Positions 44,479-53,475 of a stretch of DNA of 64,000 nt are shown piece by piece. The notes below the pieces were generated by a model. That model worked only from the letters and a program-made list of their open reading frames with translations, searched no databases and was not told where the DNA came from. The stretch is from Bacteroidota bacterium (GTDB taxonomy: Bacteria; Bacteroidota; Bacteroidia; Chitinophagales; Saprospiraceae): the NCBI GenBank assembly GCA_029781865.1, contig JAKOVW010000030.1, positions 72,001-136,000 on the forward strand, in the 5' to 3' direction. The position numbers were made by a program, and so were the translations under genes. Each line of letters opens with the position of its first letter. Position 1 is the stretch's first letter.

Positions 44479-45189
44479 ATGGGTCGAATTTTTGAAGTTA
44501 GAAAGCATACCATGTTTGCCCGTTTTGCTAAGATGAGCAAGCAGTTTGCCAGGGTCAGCAAAGAAGTATTTATGGCTGTTAAGGCCGGCGGTCCAAATCC
44601 GGACACCAATCCGAGACTTCGGGCAGCTATGCAGAATGCTAAATCCTGCAACATGCCTAAGGACCGCGTTGAAGCGGCGATCAAAAAAGCAAGCGGCAAA
44701 GATGAAAAGGATCTCGAAACCCTTATTTATGAAGGCTATGGTCCGCATGGGGTTGCCATATTGGTAGAAACGGCTACGGATAATCATACCAGAACAGTAG
44801 CCAATATCAGGTCTTATTTTAATAAATTCGGAGGCAGCTTAGGCACCAGAGGTTCTATTGATTATTTGTTTGAACACAAGTGCAATTTCAGAATTCGTAA
44901 AACGGCAGACATTGATCCGGAAATGCTGGAACTCGAACTTATCGACGCAGGTTGCGAGGAACTTTCTGTCGACGGTGACGAACTGATTATCTATGCACCT
45001 TTTGATTGCTTCGGAAGTCTCCAGCATTATTTTGAAACGCATTCCATGGAAATCATCTCATCCGGATTTGATCGCATACCAACAGTCACCAAAAAACTGA
45101 CACCCGAACAAGCAGAGGAACTCAATAAACTACTCGATAAAATTGAAGATGATGAGGATGTTCAAAATGTTTACAGCAACATAGAATAA
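44479..45189 (+). CDS. YebC/PmpR-family transcriptional regulator
   Basis: A 236-residue protein of the YebC/TACO1 family, described as transcriptional regulators and, for some members, as factors helping translation through proline stretches. The N-terminus MGRIFEVRKHTMFARFAKMSKQFARVSKEVFMAVKAGGPNPDTNPRLR is the Bacteroidota form. Domain 2 (YEGYGPHGVAILVETATDNHTRTVANIR) and domain 3 (FDRIPTVTKKLTPEQAEELNKLLDKIEDDEDVQNVYSNI) are intact. It is 15 bp from the TPR membrane protein and probably leads that operon. Confidence 0.93.
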   Translation: MGRIFEVRKHTMFARFAKMSKQFARVSKEVFMAVKAGGPNPDTNPRLRAAMQNAKSCNMPKDRVEAAIKKASGKDEKDLETLIYEGYGPHGVAILVETATDNHTRTVANIRSYFNKFGGSLGTRGSIDYLFEHKCNFRIRKTADIDPEMLELELIDAGCEELSVDGDELIIYAPFDCFGSLQHYFETHSMEIISSGFDRIPTVTKKLTPEQAEELNKLLDKIEDDEDVQNVYSNIE

Positions 45190-45204
45190 AACTCCCGGCT
45201 AATT

Positions 45205-47145
45205 ATGTCATCAACCCATTCAGAACGGATGCATCGATTGTTGTATGACATCAAACTTCACAAAATCATTTTACTCTTACTTGCATTTTTACTCTATGCA
45301 AATACGCTTGGGCATCAGTTCGTACTGGATGATGGTATCGTCATTACAGAAAACAAATTTGTAAAAAACGGTATCAGCGGTATCCCGGATCTTATTTCCA
45401 AGGATTCTTTTTATGGATTTTTTAAAAAACAGGGCAAAGAGAAACTCGTCGCCGGTGGTCGCTATCGCCCGATGAGCCTGATTTTATTTGCTTGTGTTTA
45501 CCAGTTGTTTGGGGCAGAACCGGCCATCTTTCATTTTTTATCCATCCTGCTCTATGGCATTTTAGGTATTGCATTCTATTTACTGCTGCAAAAATTATTC
45601 AGTCCGAAGCTTCAAAATCTATCCACACCTTTTGCCCTTTTTGCAGCCCTGCTATTTATTGCACATCCCGTGCATACCGAATGCGTTGCCAACATTAAAG
45701 GCGCTGATGAAATTTGTGCCCTTCTGTTTTCTTTGCTGGCATTTTATTTTTCCTTGTGGTATGCAGATACCAAAAAACATATTTATCTGCTGATCGCATC
45801 GGTTTGCTTTTTATCCGGATTGCTATCCAAGGAAAATGCCATTGCCTATCTTGCATTTATACCTGTAGCGATTTACGTTTTATATTCCAATGACAAATCA
45901 TCCACTTTCAGGATTAGTGCTTCACTGGTCGCTTCGACTTTGATATTTTTATTCATGAGAGCGGAAGTTCTTGGATTCAATCCATTTACCGGTCTTTCCA
46001 ATGAGTTGATGAATAATCCTTTTGTAAAAATATCCAACGGCGTTAGTCAGCCGATGAATTTTTTTGAAAAAGCCGGAATCATAAGTTACACTTTATTTGA
46101 ATATCTGAGACTATTGATTTTTCCACATCCACTTACCCATGACTACTATCCAAAACAAATACCGGTATTGGGATTGATTTCGGTAAAATCGTTGCTGGCT
46201 ATTCTATTATATGGAAGTATGATTTTATTCGCTGTAATAAAAATCAGGAAGAATCCGGTAATCAGTGTCAGTATAATCTGCTATTTATTTCCCCTATTTC
46301 TCGTTTCAAATATTTTATTTCCTATTGGAACGAATATGGGTGAACGATTTTTATTCATGCCTTCCGTAGGATTTTGCATCATCATTGCATTTTTGCTTGC
46401 AAACTATATTCGCACGAATCTGAATAATGCGGTTTATGTGATGGGGATTCTGTGCGTACTCTATTCGATCAAAACTATTTTGAGGAATCCGGCCTGGCAT
46501 GACAACCTGACCCTGTTTACGACGGATGTAAAAACATCAAACAATAGTGCCAAGATTCACAATGGAATTGCAGGCATGATGTTGGAAAAAGTACCGGAAT
46601 TAAAAGACAGTGCGGAAATCCGGAAGATCACTTCCAAAGCAAGAGTGGAATTGGAAAAAGCACTTGCCATTCATCCATTGTATACGGAAGCACAACTGCA
46701 AATGGGCAACATTCATTATTTTGAAAAGAATTATGAAGAAGCCATTAAAAGATACAATATCGTACTTAAGAATTTGCCGGAAGATGAAGATGCCTTTAAA
46801 AATCTCCAGATGGCATTACGGGAACGTGGCCGGCAGATTGGAATGCAAACGGGAAACATCGCATTGGCAAAAGATTATCTGAAACAATCATTGGGCATGA
46901 ATCCCAAAGATGCAGAAGCTATGATGCTAATGGGGATTGCAGAAGGTTCATCCGGCAATTATCCGGAAGCGGCCGGTAATTTCTACAAAGTACTTGAATC
47001 CGAACCCAAAAATGCACAGGCTTATTTTAACCTGGGAATCACGTTCAGAAATTCAGGACAAATGACCCGGGCGGATTCCATGTTTCAGGAAGCGGCACGT
47101 TTGGATCCTAAAATTTATGAGAAAAACGGAGTACCCGGAAAATGA
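45205..47145 (+). CDS. Polytopic membrane protein with C-terminal TPRs (TMTC-like)
   Basis: A 646-residue protein. The N-terminal ~430 residues hold roughly ten membrane helices, with family-like loops LDDGIVITENKFVKNGI, GGRYRPMSLILFA and HPVHTECVANIKGADEICALL. The latter recall the first luminal loop of TMTC/GT-C O-mannosyltransferases. Residues ~490-646 are about four TPR units (HPLYTEAQLQMGNIHYFEKNYEEAIKRYNIVL, DAEAMMLMGIAEGSSGNYPEAAGNFYKVL, NAQAYFNLGITFRNSGQMTRADSMFQEA). A role in protein O-glycosylation is inferred only from this resemblance. It overlaps the GH3 fusion gene by 4 bp. Confidence 0.8.
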   Translation: MSSTHSERMHRLLYDIKLHKIILLLLAFLLYANTLGHQFVLDDGIVITENKFVKNGISGIPDLISKDSFYGFFKKQGKEKLVAGGRYRPMSLILFACVYQLFGAEPAIFHFLSILLYGILGIAFYLLLQKLFSPKLQNLSTPFALFAALLFIAHPVHTECVANIKGADEICALLFSLLAFYFSLWYADTKKHIYLLIASVCFLSGLLSKENAIAYLAFIPVAIYVLYSNDKSSTFRISASLVASTLIFLFMRAEVLGFNPFTGLSNELMNNPFVKISNGVSQPMNFFEKAGIISYTLFEYLRLLIFPHPLTHDYYPKQIPVLGLISVKSLLAILLYGSMILFAVIKIRKNPVISVSIICYLFPLFLVSNILFPIGTNMGERFLFMPSVGFCIIIAFLLANYIRTNLNNAVYVMGILCVLYSIKTILRNPAWHDNLTLFTTDVKTSNNSAKIHNGIAGMMLEKVPELKDSAEIRKITSKARVELEKALAIHPLYTEAQLQMGNIHYFEKNYEEAIKRYNIVLKNLPEDEDAFKNLQMALRERGRQIGMQTGNIALAKDYLKQSLGMNPKDAEAMMLMGIAEGSSGNYPEAAGNFYKVLESEPKNAQAYFNLGITFRNSGQMTRADSMFQEAARLDPKIYEKNGVPGK

Positions 47146-50057
47146 AAAAACACATCCTGTTCTTCATCCTATTAATTACTTCATCGGTAGTATTTTCACA
47201 AGCATCCCGGCAGACGATATGGGTTGATAGTGTATTGCAAAATATGACTCTCGATGAAAAACTCGGCCAGCTTTTTATTATCAGATCCTTTGCCAAAAAA
47301 GAAGAGGAACAATCTATCAAAATATTATCCCTGATTAAAGACTTTCACATCGGTGGTGTTTGCTTTTTTAAAGGAACTGTACCTGCAATGGTTGACCTGA
47401 TCAACCGGTACCAGTCTCTTTCCAGGTGGCCTTTACTGATGAGCATGGATGCAGAATGGGGAATGGGTATGCGTCTTACGGATTTGTTGAGTTTTCCTAA
47501 ACAAATTACCCTGGGTGCTATGGAAAACAATCAATTGATTTATCAAATGGCTCGCGAAATGGCAGCACAGATGAAGGATCTTGGCATTCACATGAACTTC
47601 GCACCCGTGTTGGATATCAACAACAATATTTGCAATCCGGTGATTAATGAACGATCGTTCAGTTCAAACCGGAAAAAAGTTATTGCAAAATCATTTGCTT
47701 ACATGCAGGGCTTACAGGATGGTGGCGTTCTATCCTGTCTTAAACATTTTCCCGGGCATGGTGATACGGAAATTGATTCACATGCTGATCTGCCGACCAT
47801 AAACTGCAGCAAGCAACGACTCGACAGTATCGAATTATATCCGTTTAAAGCGATTATCGATTTACATCCTGCATCTGTCATGGTTGCTCATTTGAATATA
47901 CCCGCACTCGACAGCACAAAAGATAACCCGGCAACATTATCATCTGCCATTGTGAAAAGCCTGTTGAGAACTGAATACAATTATGACGGACTCATCATCA
48001 CAGATGCTCTTGAAATGAAAGGAGTCACACGGAAATTTACTGCTGCTGAAATCGCGCTCAAAGCATTTCAGGCAGGTAATGACCTGCTCTTGCTCAGTGA
48101 AGATATCCCCGCTGCTTTGATTGCTTTAAAAAACGCATTGTATTCCGGAGAAATTACCGTAACGCAATTAGATGAAAAAGTGAAACGAATATTGATGGCA
48201 AAATACCACGCGGGGCTTTCCAATTTTCAACCCATTCAGATTGACTCCAATTGGATAAAAAGATCAAATCTCCGATCGCAATCAATCAAACAAGACATTT
48301 ATAAAAAAGCATTTACGTTAGCAAGAGATAAAAACAATCTGGTACCGGTACGAAACATTCCTTCAAAAATTGTTCACCTGAATATCAATGGAGATCCGGA
48401 TAATGGTTTTCAGAAACGGATTAAAGATTATGCAGATCTAACTACGTTTTCATTTTCCAATTCAGATCATTGGAATCCACAACTAAATCCTGTACTAGAA
48501 GATGCGGATTTAATTCTGATCAGTTTGCATAAATTAAATTATTCGGAATCCAGATATTACGGATTGAACGAAGAGTTCATTCAGGAATTAAATCCGTTGA
48601 TTGCGGGTAAGAAATGCATCATAACGGTCTTTGGCTGTCCTTATGTAAGCATGCTATTTCCCAAAAGCTGCAGTTTGTTCCTTGCGTATGAAGACAATGA
48701 GATATCTATGGATCTCGCTGCACAAATGTTATTCGGTACCGATCCTATCGCAGGAAGCTCACCTGTGGATGTATATGACCTTTTGCAGGAAGGCTCCGGC
48801 ATACAACTGCCTGCATTAATGAGATTGGGTTACAGCAATCCGGAATCTCAGGGAATGAACAGTGATAGTCTTCAAAAAATAGATTCGCTTGCAACTGAAT
48901 TGATTCAGCATCAGGCAGCACCGGGTTGTCAGATCGTCGTTGTAAAAAATAATCATATCGTTTTTCGAAAAGCCTACGGATTTTTTACGTACGATTCAAT
49001 TACGCCGGTAACTGATCACAGTATGTACGACCTTGCTTCACTGACCAAAATCGTTTGTACTGCACCCGTACTTATGAAACTTTTTGACGAGCATAAATAT
49101 GAAGTTGAGGATAAATTTGCCAATTACTTTCCGGAATTCGGCAATAGCAATAAATCAGATCTGACATTAAAAGATTTTATGCTTCACCAGGGCAAACTGG
49201 TTGCATGGATTCCATTTTATAAATCTACCTTGATCTCTCCGGATACACTTAATGTTTTAGATCACAGCTACTATGGCAAAGTCCCTTCCTTCCGGTTTAA
49301 TATTCCGGTCAGTGATAGTTTATACCTGAGATCCGATTACCGAGATACTATCTTTCAGAAAATTCTGGATTCTAAATTATTGGATGAAAAAAAATACCTG
49401 TATTCCGATATTGGTTTTTATTTCATGCCAAGGTTTGTTCAACAATTAACTCAACAGGGATTTGAACCCTATTTCAATAAAAACTTTGTAAAGCCACTAT
49501 CCCTTAGATACACTGCATTTAATCCACTGTCAAAACAATATTCAAAAAATCAAATTGCTCCTACTGAAGTGGATAATTATTATCGTCACCGGGTAATTCA
49601 GGGTTATGTGCACGACATGGGTGCTGCTATGCTAGGTGGCATAAGTGGTCATGCAGGATTATTTTCAACAGCTACTGATGTAGCCACTATCATGCAAATG
49701 ATATTAAACCATGGAACCTACGGCGATGTGACTTATTTCAATGCAAATACATTTTCAAAATTTACCACAAGAGATCCGGAATTATCGCGAAGAGCTTTGA
49801 TATTTGATATGCCGGAATTAATAGACTCGTCCACTGCTTATGTTTCTCCCCTAGCATCCAAAAAAACGTTCGGTCATCAGGGTTTTACCGGTACCTGCAC
49901 GTGGGTAGACCCAGAACATAAATTGATTTATGTATTTTTATCAAACAGAACCTATCCTGACTCCAAGATAAATCTATTGCATAAAAACAGGTACAGAAGG
50001 AAAATACAGGAAGTGATTTACAAATCTATCATGAATGAGAAGCAGGAAGTGGATTAA
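47142..50057 (+). CDS. GH3 beta-N-acetylhexosaminidase-like / class C beta-lactamase-like fusion
   Basis: A 971-residue exported two-enzyme chain. Signal peptide ~1-20. Residues ~25-370 are a GH3 domain of NagZ type, with KHFPGHGDTEIDSH (201-214) carrying the His-Asp dyad and the nucleophile D288 in LIITDALEMKG. A linker/GH3 C-domain covers ~385-560. Residues ~585-960 are a serine beta-lactamase/transpeptidase fold with the SxxK motif at S633 (LASLTKIV), a YSDIGF (YxN-like) motif and an HxG-like GHQGFTG. Such fusions are known in Bacteroidota and are thought to act in cell-wall recycling. Both active sites look intact. Confidence 0.9.
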   Translation: MKKHILFFILLITSSVVFSQASRQTIWVDSVLQNMTLDEKLGQLFIIRSFAKKEEEQSIKILSLIKDFHIGGVCFFKGTVPAMVDLINRYQSLSRWPLLMSMDAEWGMGMRLTDLLSFPKQITLGAMENNQLIYQMAREMAAQMKDLGIHMNFAPVLDINNNICNPVINERSFSSNRKKVIAKSFAYMQGLQDGGVLSCLKHFPGHGDTEIDSHADLPTINCSKQRLDSIELYPFKAIIDLHPASVMVAHLNIPALDSTKDNPATLSSAIVKSLLRTEYNYDGLIITDALEMKGVTRKFTAAEIALKAFQAGNDLLLLSEDIPAALIALKNALYSGEITVTQLDEKVKRILMAKYHAGLSNFQPIQIDSNWIKRSNLRSQSIKQDIYKKAFTLARDKNNLVPVRNIPSKIVHLNINGDPDNGFQKRIKDYADLTTFSFSNSDHWNPQLNPVLEDADLILISLHKLNYSESRYYGLNEEFIQELNPLIAGKKCIITVFGCPYVSMLFPKSCSLFLAYEDNEISMDLAAQMLFGTDPIAGSSPVDVYDLLQEGSGIQLPALMRLGYSNPESQGMNSDSLQKIDSLATELIQHQAAPGCQIVVVKNNHIVFRKAYGFFTYDSITPVTDHSMYDLASLTKIVCTAPVLMKLFDEHKYEVEDKFANYFPEFGNSNKSDLTLKDFMLHQGKLVAWIPFYKSTLISPDTLNVLDHSYYGKVPSFRFNIPVSDSLYLRSDYRDTIFQKILDSKLLDEKKYLYSDIGFYFMPRFVQQLTQQGFEPYFNKNFVKPLSLRYTAFNPLSKQYSKNQIAPTEVDNYYRHRVIQGYVHDMGAAMLGGISGHAGLFSTATDVATIMQMILNHGTYGDVTYFNANTFSKFTTRDPELSRRALIFDMPELIDSSTAYVSPLASKKTFGHQGFTGTCTWVDPEHKLIYVFLSNRTYPDSKINLLHKNRYRRKIQEVIYKSIMNEKQEVD

Positions 50058-50125
50058 GGAGTTTGGAGTTAGGAGCTAGGAACTAGGAACTAGGGGTTAG
50101 GAGTTTGGAGTGATGAACTAGGTGG
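50058..50125 (+). repeat. GGAGTTAGGAGCTAGGAACTAGG satellite
   Basis: A short tract of GGAGTTTGGAGTTAGGAGCT-type units begins right at the stop of the GH3 fusion gene. It is one of four or five such tracts in the window, all at or near gene 3' ends. Confidence 0.7.
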
Positions 50126-50206
50126 TTAATTCTAATTAATATAAGTTATTGGGTATTGATTAAGGATTCCATGTCGCTAAGGAATGAAAGCATTCTTCTA
50201 TAAAAC

Positions 50207-50259
50207 AAAAAGGAGACAAAGAAACAAACGCGTTGTCGTTTGTTTCTTTGTCTCCCTTT
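50207..50259. repeat. Long perfect hairpin preceding the TCATTCCGAG array
   Basis: A 19-bp perfect inverted repeat (50212-50230 and 50237-50255; arm begins GGAGACAAAGAAAC) with a 6-base loop, extended by an A5/T4 pairing across one mismatch. It is followed within ~25 bp by the first TCATTCCGAG repeat, the same arrangement as at 40663-40769 but with unrelated arm sequence. It could also terminate the GH3 transcript. Confidence 0.85.
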
Positions 50260-50278
50260 TCCCATAAGAAAATGCAAC

Positions 50279-50816
50279 GTCATTCCGAGCGGCAGCGAGG
50301 AATCTCTTGTTAATGATAATTACATATCCCATACCTCCGAAGATTCTCTCTTAAAAAATTGACTTATCCTTTATCTGACAGGTATCACTCTAAAAAAATG
50401 CAATGTCATTCCGAGCGGCAGAGAGGAATCTCTTTTTAATGATAATGACATATCCTATACCTCCGACGTTTCTCTCTTAAAAATTTGACTTGCCCTTTAT
50501 CTGACAGGTATTACTCTAAAAAAAAATGCAACGTCATTCCGAGCGGCAGCGAGGAATCTCTTGTTAATGATAATGACATATCCCATACCTCCGACGATTC
50601 TCTCTTAAAAATTTGACTTGTCCTTTATCTGACAGGTATCACTCTAAAAAAAAATGCAACGTCATTCCGAGCGGCAGCGAGGAATCTATTGTAAATGGTA
50701 ATGACATATCCCATACCTCCAACTATTCTCTCTTAAAAAATGACTTATCCTTTATCTGACAGGTATCACTCCTAAAAAAAAATGCAACGTCATTCTGAGC
50801 GGCAGCGAGGAATCTC
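50279..50816 (+). repeat. Five-copy tandem array of a ~128-bp unit with TCATTCCGAG core
   Basis: Cores (GTCATTCCGAGCGGCAG...) begin at 50279, 50405, 50533, 50661 and 50789, i.e. spaced 126, 128, 128 and 128 bp. Each unit continues GCGAGGAATCTC, then TTGTTAATGATAATGACATA, CCCATACCTCCGA, TCTCTCTTAAAA and TTTATCTGACAGG, then an A-run and ATGCAACGTC. Differences between units are single substitutions and A-run length changes. No open frame of coding character runs through it. Confidence 0.92.
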
Positions 50817-51125
50817 TTGTAAATGGCACTTACATATCTCTTGTCTGCGAGGATACTTTCTAATACTTTATCGGCTAAACAAAAAAAATCAGATACCCAA
50901 TTGCACTATTTAAATGGTGGTAGTGTTCATAATGCTTCAATCTAACTTAAGCGCAATGGGTATACGCCCATTGATGTGCAAGCTTTAAGCCGCCATGACT
51001 TCAAGTGCAAGCTAACAAACACTTTCTGAACACATAATTCTTTCTCCCGGCAAAATTTATACTATTTTTATGACACCAACAAATATCTTAAAAGCTATTC
51101 CAGATATTACCTAAGGACCTAAAAA

Positions 51126-51160
51126 CCTAAATACCTAAATACCTAAATACCTAAATACCT
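51126..51160 (+). repeat. CCTAAATA octanucleotide microsatellite
   Basis: Four perfect head-to-tail CCTAAATA copies (51126-51157) plus a partial CCT. Degenerate copies precede it from 51110. It ends 27 bp before the FtsX-like permease ATG, so copy-number change would alter the promoter or leader of that gene. The region 50830-51110 between the array and this tract shows no gene. Confidence 0.9.
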
Positions 51161-51187
51161 TATTTACAAAAGAATCCTTCTTTCTAA

Positions 51188-52405
51188 ATGAACCTCACTA
51201 ACGCCATCGCAATCCGGTATTTATTCGGCAGGAAATCGTCCCAGGCCATTCATTGGATTACGGGAATTTCAGTGCTGGGCATATCTGTAGGTTCGGCGGC
51301 CTTAATTTTAGTGCTTTCCGTTTTTAATGGATTTGAAGAATTGCTATCCGGACTATTCAGCAAGTACAATCCCGATATTAAAATTGTCCTGAAAGAAGGT
51401 AAGACCTTTCGTGAAGATAGTCTGCAAATGCAAAGCCTGCATACACTTAACGGAGTACTTTATGTAACCCGCACCCTGGAAGAAGTGGCCATGTTTCAGT
51501 ATGATGATGCGCATGAGTTTGGAATTATCAAAGGTGTGGATTCCGAATTCGAAAAAGTTTGCGCTGCCCGTGAAGCAGTAGTAGAAGGTAATTTTGAAAT
51601 CACCAGTGATGGTGCACCTCTGGCCAATTTAGGTTTAGGAATTAAAAATAAACTCGGCGTATCCATAAGCAACTTTCAGGAAGTGATCAAAGTATTTGTT
51701 CCGGACCATGAAGAAAATCTCAACTTTACCAACGAAATAAAACGATACCCTCTTCAACCGCAATCCGTTTTTTCATTTCATCAGGATGGAGACTACTCAA
51801 ATATCATCACTGATCTGAATGCCGTTCAGATCATCCTTAAAAAACCAAACCAGCTGAGTTCCATTGAACTCAAACTGAACCCGGGCACATCAGTACAAAA
51901 TATACTTCCCGAAATCAGAAGAATCATGGGGGATTCCTATCTGGTCAAAGACCGTTATCAGCAAGATGAAGCATTTCTCAAGATTATGAAACTCGAAAAA
52001 TGGCTTTTCTATTCCTTGTTCTGTCTGACCTTGCTATTGGTTTCATTTACTGTCGTAGGCGCTTTGTGGATGATCGTTTTAGAAAAACGCATGGATATAT
52101 CCATTCTGAAATCAATGGGAATGACAGATCGCAACATGAAAATGGTATTTGTCCATCTCGGACTGATGATTTGCTTTTTAGGCCTGATGTTCGGCTCTGC
52201 CCTTGCATTAACGTTTTATTGGTTACAAAAGAAATACGGTCTGATTGGCGTACCCGAAGAATTCATAATCGACAGCTACCCTATACAGATCAGGCTTGCA
52301 GACTTTTTGGTGGTGGGCCTGACCGTCCTGCTCATCGGGTGTATAGCCTCTTTTCTGCCCACCCGCAAAGTGGCTGAAATATTACCCGTTTTTCATGAGG
52401 AATAA
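51188..52405 (+). CDS. FtsX/LolC-like ABC transporter permease
   Basis: A 405-residue membrane protein with a LolC/LolE/FtsX topology: one N-terminal helix (~20-45, ITGISVLGISVGSAALILVLSVFNGFEE), a large ~220-residue periplasmic domain and three C-terminal helices (~275-400). The N-terminal IRYLFGRKSSQAIHWITGIS segment is the classic opening of lipoprotein-releasing permeases. Such permeases work with a LolD-type ATPase, which is not adjacent. Substrate is unknown; lipoprotein transport is the best guess. Confidence 0.85.
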   Translation: MNLTNAIAIRYLFGRKSSQAIHWITGISVLGISVGSAALILVLSVFNGFEELLSGLFSKYNPDIKIVLKEGKTFREDSLQMQSLHTLNGVLYVTRTLEEVAMFQYDDAHEFGIIKGVDSEFEKVCAAREAVVEGNFEITSDGAPLANLGLGIKNKLGVSISNFQEVIKVFVPDHEENLNFTNEIKRYPLQPQSVFSFHQDGDYSNIITDLNAVQIILKKPNQLSSIELKLNPGTSVQNILPEIRRIMGDSYLVKDRYQQDEAFLKIMKLEKWLFYSLFCLTLLLVSFTVVGALWMIVLEKRMDISILKSMGMTDRNMKMVFVHLGLMICFLGLMFGSALALTFYWLQKKYGLIGVPEEFIIDSYPIQIRLADFLVVGLTVLLIGCIASFLPTRKVAEILPVFHEE

Positions 52406-52411
52406 TTTGTC

Positions 52412-52419
52412 TAAATTTG
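52412..52419 (+). promoter_or_regulatory. Putative -7 box of the 124-aa/cyclophilin operon
   Basis: TAAATTTG matches the consensus and ends 7 bp before the ATG at 52427. If used, the transcript would be nearly leaderless. Confidence 0.4.
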
Positions 52420-52426
52420 CGCCCGC

Positions 52427-52801
52427 ATGGAAAAGTGGGAATTGGATTTCGAATGGTTAAGAATCCGTCACTTTGTTAAAGATAAGATTGGCCGGGAAGA
52501 ATTGCCGGAACTCAATGCGATATTGCTGATGATCGGCATTCAGGAATTAGGTCAATTGAAAGAAGGGCGCTTTACCAAAGAAGAAAAAACAGATTTAATG
52601 CACATTGCTTCATGCAGATTGCTGAGCCAGGATGGATACTATGAATTTCAGGGTAACGATCAGGATGGATGGCCGCATTATCAAATGATAAAACCTTTTA
52701 AACTAAAAGGTGTAAAAGAACAGGAAGAATATTTAAAAGTCAAAGTCATAGAATATTTCAAATCAGAATTTCCAACAGAATTTAAAAATAATCAGTCATG
52801 A
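52427..52801 (+). CDS. Conserved small cytoplasmic protein of unknown function
   Basis: A 124-residue soluble protein. It starts MEKWELDFEWLRIRHFVKD, with a helical middle (LPELNAILLMIGIQELGQLKEGRFTKEEKTDLMHIASCRLLS) and a DGYYEFQGNDQDGWPHYQ segment. I recognise it only as a conserved hypothetical of Bacteroidota. It overlaps the first cyclophilin gene by 4 bp, so the two are translationally coupled. Confidence 0.7.
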   Translation: MEKWELDFEWLRIRHFVKDKIGREELPELNAILLMIGIQELGQLKEGRFTKEEKTDLMHIASCRLLSQDGYYEFQGNDQDGWPHYQMIKPFKLKGVKEQEEYLKVKVIEYFKSEFPTEFKNNQS

Positions 52802-53448
52802 AAAAAATTTGTTATCTAATTTTTTTAACATCAATATTAATTTCATCCTGTAAACAATTTGAAACCAAGGAGACCATTGTGCTCATTGAGACTCCGCTGG
52901 GTAACATGAAAGCAAAACTGTACAACAGCACTCCAAAACACAAAGAAAATTTTCTAAAATTGGTTAAGGAAGGGTACTATGATGGATTGTTGTTTCACCG
53001 TGTGATTAAAAACTTTATGCTTCAGGGTGGTGATCCAATGTCAAAAGATGCTCCTGCCGGAGTAATGCTTGGTGCCGGCGGACCAACGTATAAAATACCT
53101 GCAGAAATTGGTAAACTTCATTTCAAAGGAGCTCTGGCTGCAGCACGACTGGGCAATCAGGCCAATCCGAATAAAGAATCCTCCGGATCCCAGTTTTACA
53201 TTGTTCAGGGACAACCCACAAATAGAAGTCAACTGGAAATGATGACGAAAGGAAAAAATGTAAAATACACTGAAGAGGATAAGAAGCGCTATGAAGCGTT
53301 TGGAGGTACTCCATTCCTGGATGGTGATTACACGGTATTCGGTGAAGTCATTGAAGGATTTGATATTATCGACCGTATTTGTTCTGTTGATGTCGATCAA
53401 AACAGTCGACCGCTTAAGGATCTGAAAATGAAAATTACCATTCAATAA
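52798..53448 (+). CDS. Cyclophilin-type peptidyl-prolyl isomerase, lipoprotein
   Basis: A 216-residue lipoprotein (lipobox LISSCKQ, acylated Cys at residue 18) with a single cyclophilin domain that turns prolyl bonds in envelope proteins. Catalytic and binding motifs: LLFHRVIKNFMLQGGDP (FHRV...Q-G-GDP), AAARLGNQANPNKESSGSQFYIVQG (with the Q-F-Y-I core) and YTVFGEVIEGFDIIDRIC. The arginine of FHRV is present. The tryptophan that binds cyclosporin in eukaryotic forms is absent, as usual in bacteria. It is 27 bp upstream of a second cyclophilin gene. Confidence 0.92.
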   Translation: MKKICYLIFLTSILISSCKQFETKETIVLIETPLGNMKAKLYNSTPKHKENFLKLVKEGYYDGLLFHRVIKNFMLQGGDPMSKDAPAGVMLGAGGPTYKIPAEIGKLHFKGALAAARLGNQANPNKESSGSQFYIVQGQPTNRSQLEMMTKGKNVKYTEEDKKRYEAFGGTPFLDGDYTVFGEVIEGFDIIDRICSVDVDQNSRPLKDLKMKITIQ

Positions 53449-53475
53449 ATTATTTCTTCCTATAAAATTTTTCCT

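Noticed and set aside
50279..50816. CRISPR array
   Set aside because: The sequence between the 29-bp cores is the same in each unit rather than unique, and the ~128-bp spacing is too long. It is a tandem satellite.
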